In this document: positions 14,901-24,285 of the stretch, one piece after another
Position numbering within the stretch: the first letter of the stretch is position 1
Layout: each line of letters opens with the position of its first letter
NCBI GenBank assembly: GCA_037951165.1
Contig: JBBDHG010000101.1
Coordinates: forward strand, 638,001 to 702,000
Source: Lophius americanus
Lineage: Eukaryota > Chordata > Actinopteri > Lophiiformes > Lophiidae
Reading direction: 5' to 3'
Length of the DNA stretch: 64,000 bases
Notes under the pieces: generated by a model
Database searches by the model: none
What the model was told of the DNA's origin: nothing
Seen by the model: the letters and a program-made list of their open reading frames with translations, nothing else
Translations under genes and position numbers: made by a program

Positions 14901-16782
14901 ATTCACAATTCTCAAAGTGGGTATTCAAAGACAAAAACACACACTTTTCATTGCCTAATTATTTCATGTTTGTAATGCTTGAACACCTACGAGGCAAAAT
15001 TAGTTGGTCGGTTTTGTGATTTTCAGATTGAGCGTGTGCAAAACCGAAACCTGTGGAACGCCTATGTTGGGTGTAGGCGGCGAATTCTCGGCAAAAACGG
15101 TGGGGCAGAGCTCCGGCAAAAATCTCTGTACCATGGCATATCAGCAGAATCCTGTCGCTGCATTGAGAAAAACAGATTTGACTGGAGCTTCGCAGGAGAA
15201 AATGGTAAGGAATGTTTTCACATTGATCATTTTAGTCAGATGGAAATCAATGGTATTGTTTAATACATGAATAAAAAATGCAAGAACCAAACTAGAAAGC
15301 AGAACATGTAAAAACGCTTAATTAATAACCCAGCTAATCACATTTATTAGGCTTTAGAAGTTGTTTTTTCATCAAAAATGAACAGATACAAATTAAGTGA
15401 GCATAATGACACCCCTTAATGACAAACTGCGACCCATATCGAGGAAAATTTTCAACTTCTCAAATGTATTAAATGAAAAGATGGTGCAGTTTGAACCTGA
15501 GATAGTACCGAATATCACAGTATGCCAACACACAAAAAGAAGTTTAATGATAAAAGAATACGGCCATCAGGTGAGAACACACAGGTTTTTGTCCTTCTTT
15601 GTCCTCAATGTATGAAAATACATACCTCATGTAGTCGGTGTCGTACCTGCGTATCACCATTCTTAATTAGCATATGAAAACGATCCTATGCTGTGATATG
15701 GCGGGCGTCAATTAGCATTACCGGGCATTTCCCGCACTTACTGTTAAGGAGTGTAAATAGAAAGCACTCGGCTACATAAAAAATCCCCTTCAAATTAAAA
15801 GCACAGACAAAGGCCAGCGACCATCTGAATCTCCACACAATGACAAACTTTTTAAAATCTTTAACAATGTAGGCGGCCCCAGTAGTTTCAAGTAATAAAC
15901 CTTTACATTTCTGTAGGGACTTCAAAATGTAGGCAATCCATAAGACTTGTGGACCTAACGTTATGGACTTATACTTGACATGTGGGATTTATCGGACTCC
16001 AGCACTGGGCTAGAGTTTACTAGCTGCCCTTTCCCCTGCAACACTCTCCAGCTCAATCCGAGGCATTTTCTAGACCAGATTAGATATATATATAATTCGT
16101 CCGGTTAGTGGGTCTACCCTGGGGTCGGAAATGCCTGGAAAACCTCTTAAGGTTCAGATCTCAGTTGTCAGAGCCGTGATTTGAGTTTAGCAATAGGATG
16201 GACTGCTGCATAAATCTGTTCTTTAGTCTGTAGGACTGAGGTTAGTATTCTCCATTTAAAGGTGTAAGCAGTCAGAAAATACAGTAAGCTAGTCTGAGCA
16301 TGCTCTTACTATGGGACTGTATGTGATTGTATAGTAGTTAGTTTTAAGCTAAAGTTCTCTGAATCATGTCGTACTGCAGTGAGTAAGTAAAGCTTTATTT
16401 GATCAGCAACTTTCCAAACCGAGGTAACAAAGTGCTTTTCATAAAGACAGATGATCCAATCGGTGCAATACAAGCGTGTCTTTTATGTGTTTCTGTCCCA
16501 GGTGCAGCGTATGGAAAGGGAGTTGTCTTCGCAGTGGATGCAAATTTTTCAGCCTCTGAATTTGCCAAAGTTGACTCGGCTGGCGTGAGGCGACTGTTTG
16601 TTGCTTGTGTCCTGACCGGCCGTTACACGGTCGGTAATCCTTCCATGAAAGCTGCTCCTCCCCGAAGTTCAGACCCCGCTGACTGCTTCGATAGCCTGGT
16701 GGACAACCTGCAGCAGCCTTCCATGTTTGTGGTCTTCCATGATAACCAGGCTTACCCAAAATACCTCATTACCTTCAAATGA
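2965..16782 (+). CDS. parp14-like: PARP14-like macrodomain mono-ADP-ribosyltransferase, catalytic Tyr replaced
   Basis: Coding exons are 2965-3142, 5114-5247, 5652-7730, 9157-9393, 9479-9703, 9929-9995, 10392-10538, 10620-10679, 10760-10936, 12285-12423, 12527-12582, 13992-14675, 14780-14916, 15027-15204 and 16502-16782. They join in phase to 1592 residues (human PARP14 is about 1800). Residues 1-100 carry the PARP14-type opening (RRKSGGGDC), an RRM-like region. About 105-570 matches the RRM/KH-rich part. Macrodomain 1 is about 574-760 (GDITKLDADALVNASNEDL, GLFGVP), macrodomain 2 about 790-950 and macrodomain 3 about 975-1166. A WWE-type region comes before the ART domain (about 1395-1592). 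His1476 (LYHG) and Leu1588 (YLITF) are kept, but the triad Tyr is Val1508 (GKGVVFAV). The known family role is ADP-ribose binding and mono-ADP-ribosylation in immune signalling. Transferase activity is doubtful here. The intron after 14675 is GC-AG. Confidence 0.9.
3869..3883. repeat. TA microsatellite
   Basis: A short alternating TA run in intron 1 of the PARP14-like gene. Confidence 0.8.
4611..4655. repeat. Perfect 20-bp inverted repeat with 5-base loop
   Basis: The arm at 4611-4630 is exactly the reverse complement of the arm at 4636-4655, with loop TCTTG at 4631-4635. It lies in intron 1 of the PARP14-like gene. No coding potential or target-site duplication was recognised. Confidence 0.95.
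7950..8180 (-). repeat. Very degenerate tRNA-SINE-like sequence
   Basis: On the minus strand this intronic stretch keeps a blurred copy of the phrase found in the clearer SINEs (GAGCAAAACCCTGAAC for GAGCAAGACCCTGAAT), and the remaining parts are hard to align. It lies in intron 3 of the PARP14-like gene. Confidence 0.3.
8518..8715 (+). repeat. tRNA-derived SINE, diverged copy
   Basis: A tRNA-like head with an A-box-like TAGCTCAGTTGG is followed by the family body (TTGAGCAAGACCCTGAA, CTGCCCACTGCTCC) and a tail ending in AATAAAGAG after a short ATGT run. It belongs to the same family as the copies at 13438-13683 and 19205-19450. It is intronic in the PARP14-like gene. Confidence 0.7.
13438..13683 (-). 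repeat. tRNA-derived SINE, near full length
   Basis: Read on the minus strand it starts GCAGCTGTGGCTCAGTGGG (A-box), has B-box GGTTCAAATCC, then the TTGAGCAAGACCCTGAAT body, and ends AATAAAGGATTCTTTC. It closely matches the copy at 19205-19450, so the subfamily was active fairly recently. It sits in intron 11 of the PARP14-like gene, about 310 bases before exon 12. Confidence 0.9.
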
Positions 16783-16980
16783 GGACAGTGAAAAATGAGG
16801 GATACCTCAGAACAGGTCTTAACTTTCTACTTTTGCTCATATTATCTTTGTAAGCAACACAAAAATTTAAGAAAAAACAATCAGTATTTTAAAATATTTA
16901 AACATTAAAATCACAGTAGTCCGATCATGGGGGTGACAACTTAATTTGATATCTGAATATTAAATGCCTGTATCTCTGAA

Positions 16981-16986
16981 AATAAA
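16981..16986 (+). terminator. Polyadenylation signal for the PARP14-like gene
   Basis: AATAAA lies 199 bases after the TGA stop codon at 16780-16782. It is the first canonical hexamer downstream of the stop, so it is the likely 3' end of the transcript. Confidence 0.6.
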
Positions 16987-16989
16987 GAT

Positions 16990-18440
16990 TATTGTCACTT
17001 GGAAGATCTTATTTTGTGTAAAATTATTACAACATCAAGCATAAAAGCATGTATCCATATTTTTATAATTTCGAAATAAAAGGAGTCACTCTCCATTATA
17101 AATAATTACCTGTGTTTTATCTGTAGTGTTAAAGGAGCCAGGAGGAGACTGAATATTATATCCCTGCAAAGTCTGGGAAATGATAAAACCATCATAGCCG
17201 CTGCAGAGCCTTCGTCTTAACGAGATCATTCAAAAACTATTTCAGGGATCATTTTCAAATGATTTACCTACAAACACCTTAGTGCTAGGAAAGCTTGGAT
17301 TGATTTTTGGAAAAAGTCAAGTGTATATTTCCAACACTAGGGGAAGCCCTATCTCCAAAGTTTTGGAGACATCAATTCTCAACTGTTGGTCCAATATAGT
17401 CCAAATTTGAATTCAACTCAAGGAGAGCTATCATAAATATATCATGTTTTACTGTAAAGTATCATGTTTATTCACAAGGGGGAGCTTTTTTATGACAAGC
17501 ACTGTTTTTTGGGTGAGTTAAGTTGGGAATTGCTTGCCTGAGAAACAAAATAATGAAACTGCTGACTAGGATTTGTTTAATTTCGTTACGTAGGTAGATT
17601 TAGAAATAAGAAAATCGGGTTCATCACAGACACTCAAGTTTTCCTTTCCCCAGGGATGACAATAAAGGAAAAGTAATTTTCACATTTCACACAAACTACA
17701 CTTCTTATAACAAAACTAAATACACAGAAGAGCTATAACATTAAAACTACCTACCTATATTTAATGTATGCGTCTCCTTTTGCTGCCAAAGCCACACTAC
17801 AGGGCTCAGATCTTTCTGTTAGGACTAGGTTTAACTTTCTGCTACAGCAGCTTTTTTGTGGGATCAAACATCATGGGCTATCCTCTTCCTCCCAGGCATA
17901 TAACAGCAATAAACCTAAGACCTCCATGACTCGGTTCCCCGATAGTCTTTCCTTTGACTGCTTATGATAGGTGCTAGCCACTGCAGACCGGGAAAGCCTG
18001 CAGCTCAAAGGATGCTCTGACCCGGCTGGCTACCCATCATTGTTTGGCCCTTGTACAAATTTGCTCAGATCATTATATTTATCCAGCTTCCAGCACCTAA
18101 ACTCCAGTACGTACTGCATAACATATCACAAACCGCTGACAAGTGCCATTGCAAGGAGATAATCTATATTATTCCTACTTCACAGCAGTGGTCATAAAGT
18201 TAGGGTTGATTGGAGTCTATTTCTAACTTTTTCATATACTGTACATACAGCACCTCAAATAAAATAATGTTCTATAGTTTAGCACCCCATGTTAGACTTG
18301 AAATATATTGTATATCATAATACGTATATACAAAATTAAGTAAAATTAAAAAATAAAAATGACTGTGCTTATGAATATTATAGGTATTGTGGAAAAATAA
18401 CACACACATACCGGCATAATCGTGATGTTGTTGGTGGCTA
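16990..18440. other. Intergenic, nothing recognised
   Basis: AT-rich sequence between the PARP14-like 3' end and the repeat cluster. Short open frames exist (for example 17764-18162), but they have no family resemblance, splice context or codon bias that would support a gene. Confidence 0.6.
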
Positions 18441-18444
18441 TCTC

Positions 18445-18590
18445 AGGTAGAGTGGCCTTCTCCCAGCCGGAGGAATGGAAGGTAGTTGGTTTTGAGTCCC
18501 TGCTAGTCCACATGTTGTAGTGTTGTTTGAGCAAGACCCTGAACCCAATATGCTCCCTGGGTGTTAACAATTGCATTGAAGCTTATTGGA
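18445..18590 (+). repeat. tRNA-derived SINE, degenerate and truncated
   Basis: This retains GGTAGAGTGGCC, a B-box remnant (GGTTTTGAGTCC), GAGCAAGACCCTGAA and the start of the conserved central body, but lacks the 3' tail. It belongs to the same family as the intact copy at 19205-19450. Confidence 0.65.
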
Positions 18591-18949
18591 CCCAAGAGCA
18601 GAATATGGAAAAAGGCGATGGTTTAAGCCGGTTTAAAGAAATTAACCAACTGAACAAAAATAACAGTAGAGACTACTGATGCTGTTGGTGGAGAGCAGTA
18701 ATTTGGCTATTGAAGCAAGGAGTGGAATACAAACTTGGACGGAGGTGAAAGGCAGGCTGAGATCCTAGGCTTGAACGAAACAGTAATAGTGGAGTGGTTG
18801 GACAGAGGTTTGCCGGCTCATTGATCCCCTTGAGTCGATTCGTTTTCACCAACGTTGGGTTAAATCTTTATTGTTTACATAGTGTAATTTAGTGTAATGA
18901 GAACAAAAAAAAGTAAGAACTTTCAAAGGTAACCAAGTTTATTAACCCA

Positions 18950-20440
18950 TTGAGGACTCCATTCAGAATCATACTGAAGTGGAACAATGAGATTCAATGC
19001 TGATCCCACTATTGTGAATTCCTTCAAAACAACTGGTTTTTCAGCAGTGTGTATGTTCTCCACCTGCCTGTATGCACTCAATATCTGGGCATGCTTCTGA
19101 TGATACGACGGATGGTCTCCTGACATCCAGACCTGGATCAGGGCATCAGACAGCTCCTGGACAGTCTGTGGTGCGACGTAGCGGCGGTGGATGCAACAAT
19201 CTTGGGGCGGCTGTGGCTCAGTGGGTAGAGCGGCCATCTCCCAATCAGAAGATCGGAAGGTAGCCGGTTCGAATCCCACCAGGGTCTAATTGTCGTAGGG
19301 TCCTTGAGCAAGACCCTGAATCCTTAGTTCCCCGGGCGCTCCACGAGGGGCTGCCCGCTGCTCCCTCAGGGATGGGTCAAATGCAGAGAAGTAATTTCAC
19401 TATGTTGTACTGTGTATGACTCAATGTGACTAATAAAGGATTCTTTCTTCTTAATATATGATGTCCCAGAGGTGCTCGATTGGCTTAAGGTCTTGGGAAC
19501 AGGCTGGCCAATCAATAGCATCAATACTTTCGTCATCCAGGAATTGCTGACACAATCCACTAACATGAAGCTGGGCATTGTCATGCGCCACAAGGAACCC
19601 AGGACTCACTGCAGCAGCATATGGTCTGACAATGCGTCCGAGGATCACATCCCGGTACCTAACAGCCATCAGGGTACCCCTGACTAGCACGTGGAGGTCT
19701 GTCCCTCCAAAGATATGCATATGCTTCCACAGGTCATCACTGGCCCACCGCCAAACCGGTCATGCTGAGGATGTTGCAGGCAGCAGAACGTTTTTCCACA
19801 GCATCTCCAGACTCTCTCACGTCTATCACATGTGCTCAGTGTGAACCTGCTCTCATCTGTGACGAGAACAGGGTGCTAATGGTCAAACTGTCAACTCTGG
19901 TGTTCTCTTGGCAAATGCCAATCGGGTCGCAGGGTGCCAGGCTGTGAACACAGTCCCCACTTGTGGACGTCAGGCCCTCAGCTACCCTCATAGAGTCTGT
20001 TTCTGGCAGTTTGGGCAGAAACATGCACACCAGTGACCTTCTGGAGGTCATTTTGTAGGGCTTTGGCAGAGCTCCTCCCGTTTCTCCTGCACAAAGGAGA
20101 AACTAACGGTCCTGCTACTGGGTTGTTGCCCTCCTATGGCCCCCTCAACCTCTCCCGGTGTACTGTGCTGTCTCCTGGTATCTCACCTAAAACGAGTATG
20201 GATGTGCCATCCTGGAGGAGCTGCACTACCTGTGCAACTTCTGTGGGCTTCAGATACTGCCTCATGCTGCCACTAGCTGCATGGGAAATGAAAAAATACA
20301 AAACAAGCCAAGAATCAGCCAGAAACGACGAGGAGTGGGAAATAGTCTGTGGTCACCACCTGCAAAACCATCATCTATATTTCTATCCCAACATTACAAT
20401 GAAGCCTGATCCAAGGTTCAGCGGAAACAGAATCTGACTG
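18950..20440 (-). mobile_element. Tc1-like DNA transposon relic, interrupted by a SINE
   Basis: Read on the minus strand, pieces of a Tc1/mariner transposase appear in order. Near 20165-20275 is an N-terminal helix-turn-helix segment (TEVAQVVQLLQDGTSI). Near 19970-20050 is VTGVHVSAQTARNRLYEGS. At 19451-19720 is a DDE segment with DNAQLHV and PIEHLWD. At about 18950-19190 is the C-terminal end (PQTVQELSDALIQVW). Stops and frameshifts separate the pieces and the first catalytic Asp region is scrambled, so it is dead. A SINE at 19205-19450 splits the DDE segment from the C-terminus. Terminal inverted repeats were not identified. Confidence 0.75.
19205..19450 (+). repeat. tRNA-derived SINE, intact-looking, inserted in the Tc1 relic
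   Basis: It carries a canonical A-box (TGGCTCAGTGG) and B-box (GGTTCGAATCC), the family body, and a tail ending AATAAAGGATTCTTTCTT. Its insertion between the PIEHLWD segment and the C-terminal end of a Tc1 transposase relic shows the SINE is younger than the transposon. A clear target-site duplication was not seen. Confidence 0.9.
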
Positions 20441-20518
20441 ACCCTGTAGCTATTAATAGCTTCTTGTTTACGCTGTGAGGAAAGTTGTGTCTGATAGAGG
20501 TGAGATTCAAGTGGGAGA

Positions 20519-20528
20519 GAAAGTAAAC
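20519..20528 (+). promoter_or_regulatory. IRF-element-like half match upstream of klhl33-like (+)
   Basis: GAAAGTAAAC is one base from the GAAANNGAAAC core and lies 70 bases upstream of a better match at 20599-20611. It is weak on its own and is listed because the two are clustered. Confidence 0.25.
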
Positions 20529-20598
20529 ATGAAGGACAACTAGTTTAAGTTATGGTTGATTTCAGAAAGACATAAATGCCATTTACGTTTGTTTCAAG

Positions 20599-20611
20599 AG
20601 AAAGTGAAACT
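20599..20611 (+). promoter_or_regulatory. Consensus ISRE immediately before the klhl33-like start codon
   Basis: AGAAAGTGAAACT fits the full interferon-stimulated response element consensus RGAAANNGAAACT with no mismatch and ends 11 bases before the ATG at 20623. So close to the ATG, it must lie in the 5' UTR or first exon if the model start is right. It could be a downstream element, or the true transcript could start differently. Function is inferred from the motif only. Confidence 0.45.
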
Positions 20612-20622
20612 GAGTCGTTGTC

Positions 20623-23600
20623 ATGGAGTTTACCAACCTTCACCTGCCACTGGAATGGGAGGAACAATGGAGGCGAGAGAAGGAGACACGGAAAAAAGTG
20701 ATACAAGAGGGAGGACAAGAAGGGATCGAACAAGACAACCGAGAGCTGAGGAGGATCGTGGCTTACAACGACTCCAGGATAGGGCTGCAGAGTGGTAGGG
20801 GTAAGACGGAGGAGTCAGAGACCAGGATGAAGGGGACAGGTCAGGAGAAAACTGGGATGGCAGGTCAGGAGGGACATGTCCACACATACCACTGTGGAAC
20901 CTATCCTGAAAAGGTTTTCATGGCCATAAAGGAATTATGGGATTCATGTCTTCTCACAGACCTGACACTGATCACTCATGATGAGAAAAGCTTCCATGTG
21001 CATTCAGCAGTCCTGGCTGCTGTCAGCTCTGTCATCCGGGAGAGTCTGACGATTGTAAGTGGCGCCCCATCAGACCATGATGAGGATCTAGAGGTCCAAA
21101 GGAGGTCCGTGTGTCTGGGTCCGGAGGTTGATCATATCGGGCTTCAGGCAGTTGTGCAGTTCGCCTACACTGGAGAAGTATTTTCTATAGATGAGGATCG
21201 CATGGGCCTAATTAAGGCTGCAGCTCAAGCACTGGAGGTCCCTAGAATACTGGATCTCTGCAACAAAGAGGAGGAGATGACGAAGGAAGATGTGATGCCT
21301 AAGAAGGACTGGATGAAGAAGACTCTTCAGTCCATTGATAATCTGCGGGCAGACAAAGTGGGGTGTGATGTCATTTTGGATGTGGACAACGCTTCATTCC
21401 CTGGTTAGTAGACATTAGTTCATTCTTATGAAAGAAATCCTCAGAAATTTTGATGATGATTATTGTGGAACTCCTGTTTTGCTTCTTTTCTAGTTCACAA
21501 AGTTATCCTGGCAGCAAGTAGTGATTACTTCCGTGGAATGTTCACCTGCGGTATGAGGGAATCCCATCAGACCCGTGTTGCCCTTCCCTTCTTGATAGCT
21601 TCTGAGTTAGAGGCTCTGATTAGCTTCTCCTACAGTGGGACCCTTCTGCTAAGCTGGGACTGTGTCTTTGAGATCACCTGCCTGGCACTCCAGCTTCAGT
21701 TCAAGCCTGCCTTCTCGCTTTGTCTCAATTTCATGAGGCAGGAAATGGAGCCAACTTCATGCCTGGATGTAGCATCTTTTGCTGAAGCCTATGGGATGTC
21801 AGAGCTCCTCGAAGAGGCCAATGACTTTGTGTTGAGGAACTTCTGGGAGGTGTCAGCCACAGCAAAGTTTCAAGATCTCCCTGCAGAGAAGCTTCTAGAT
21901 ATCCTCCGTTGTGATGGTTTGTGTGCACCTTCAGAGTTGGCTGTATTTCGGGCTGTATCATCTTGGGTTGAGGTTGAACCTGAGGAGAGATTGGGGCTGG
22001 CGGATTTATTGATGACAGGAGTGCGGTTCCCACTTATGACCTTTCGAGAGTTCAGGGAAGTTAGGGCAATTAACTTACGTATGGAGTGCCTCGGAAACAA
22101 GGAGGTGAAACTCTACGGATCAGCACTCAAGGAATTTGTTGTCAACCTTCCAGAAATTCACAATCAGTGCCGGGTCCGGCGTCCCAAAGACGTTCTGGTT
22201 CTGGTTGGGGGAGATCAGTTGAACCCAGATGGTGGCCACCGTTTGGCAAGCAGGGAATTGTGGTTTGCAAACTCCCTTCGTAGTGGTACTGGGTTGGTGA
22301 AGGAGATGGAGTGGAGGAGGTTAGGTGAGATGCCAGACAAGCCAAAGTTCAGGCATGGAGTAGCAACAATGGAAGGAAGATTGTATGTCATTGGGGGTTG
22401 TTATTTCTACACCAAGTATGACATAATGAAGTCCGCTTACAGGTAAACGTATACAATATCTCTTCTCACTTTCATTAACCTTGATTGTCAATGTGGACTC
22501 ACCCTTTTTCATCTTTATTCAAATTTTTTATGTTTAATACACACTCCAGTTATGATCCTGTGGAGGACCAATGGAAGAGGCTCGCTGACATGCAGGAGCT
22601 GAGAAGTAACTTCTCATTGGTTGCACATGAGGAGCATCTTTATGCCATAGGTGGAGATAAGGAGATAAACACCAACATAGAGAGCGTTGAGATGTATAAC
22701 CCATACAGTGATTCCTGGAGGTAAAATTAGGATGTTTGCATGAAGTATTAATCCCTTACAGCGGGAAATTTCAATGTTGAACATTTCAGAGTTGATTTTC
22801 ACTCCCAAGCATGTAATTTTAACACATTCTGATTGAAATGGCATTCAGTTTTGGAGTTAATTGTCAGAGTTGATCTCATTGGTGTTAATCCAACTATGCA
22901 GAAATCTATCTCAGCTCCACCCATTGGAAAGATTAGGGTTTTTTGAGGAGCAAGTAACAAAGGCTGTGACCAATGATATTGAGAATTTTAAGGAGTAACT
23001 GTAGATCTTATATATTTATTCGTGCATTTGTTTTTAAAATGCAACTAATTTCAACTAAATGAAAATATTCAACTAAACAAGTGTTGTGTAGACTTAACAC
23101 TAACCCGTGTTAATAGGTGTTATACTCTGTCTTAGTATTAAATATTAAACTCTTTCAAAAGTGTAGTTTTAACTCTATGTGGTAATGACCAATATAGACT
23201 ATATAGAAAAAAAGTAGCCTTACTAGAATACAACTATTAAACTGAGAGTAACATTATTTACTGAACAAAGAAATAACATATAATTAGACAATAAACACAT
23301 ATCAGCCATTATATTATAACCATTGATATGTAATGTCAGAACAACTTTATAGAATTTTTAAAAAGATAATGCTAGCTCTGGTAGAAATGAATCAGAACAC
23401 ACAATGTGTCACAAATCTGTTTTGGCATAAAAAGGGGACCTACACAGTATTAGGCAAGTGGTTCTATTGTTATGGCTGATTGGTGTATAGTTATTTTTTT
23501 TGATTCTTCTAAACATAATGATTGCATTTCCCTCTATCGCCTGGCTAGCATGAAGTTTGGAAATTCTTGTAAGCTTCTTACAGTCTTAAAATGAGATGAT

Positions 23601-24285
23601 CCTTCCACATAAGTAGAGGCTAGTTTGTCTGTTCTCGTTTACATTAGAATGACTTGGCCCATTCTAGCTTGGAATGAAAATGTAGGAATAGAGATGCTAT
23701 ATTAATGTCTTTGCTTTAAAAAATTTTTTTTTTACGTATGGTGGCTCTTGAATTGTTTTTCTTAGCTTTGTCCATCCCCTGGATCAAGCTCTGAGTGGCC
23801 ATGTTTCTTCAGTCCTAGCTGGAGGAATCTTCATTTCTGGAGGTTTGAACTTGAAGTATGAGTGTCTGGTTTCCACATTCCTATACCACCCAGAGAGAGG
23901 AAGCACCTACCTTGCTGATATGGAAAATGACCGAGCTCAGCATTGCATGGAACCCCTGCGAGGTCATCTTTATGTCGCTGGTGGTCTGTGTAACCTGAGG
24001 AAGTTATACACTGACCAGTTAGCCTGTGAGACGTATGATCCTGCGGTTGATTCCTGGACGGCATTTTCATCACTGTCCGTGCCCCATGTGGGAGCAGCCT
24101 CGGCTGTCCTGGAGGGGAAGATCTACATACTGGGGGGGTACTGCCAGGATGATTACAGTGAGTCTGGACTGGTCCACCGGTTTGATCCCATCACCGTGCG
24201 ATGGCAGAACATGGGCAAACTGCCTGGTCCTGTGACTGACATACGGGCCAGTCTTCTCCGACTGCCCAAAAACCTGAGACTTTAG
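20623..24285 (+). CDS. klhl33-like: Kelch-like protein, KLHL33 type (BTB-BTB-BACK-Kelch)
   Basis: Exons 20623-21403, 21494-22442, 22550-22720 and 23766-24285 join in phase to 806 residues. Residues 1-95 are charged and not conserved in appearance. The first BTB domain is about 96-214 (TDLTLITHDEKSFHVHSAVL) and the second about 234-350 (CDVILDVDNASFP, then VHKVILAASSDYF across the exon 1-2 junction). BACK follows (CLDVASFAEAYGM). Six kelch blades are marked by GG motifs: LVGGDQ, VIGGCY, AIGGDK, ISGGLN, VAGGLC, LGGYCQ. The GGD...WW/WF and SHLIH/GLVHRF-type landmarks fit KLHL33. KLHL proteins of this build are usually CUL3 ubiquitin-ligase substrate adaptors; the substrate is unknown. A consensus ISRE sits just upstream. 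The start at 20623 is the first ATG in frame. A paralogue lies tail-to-tail at 27654-33228. Confidence 0.9.
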
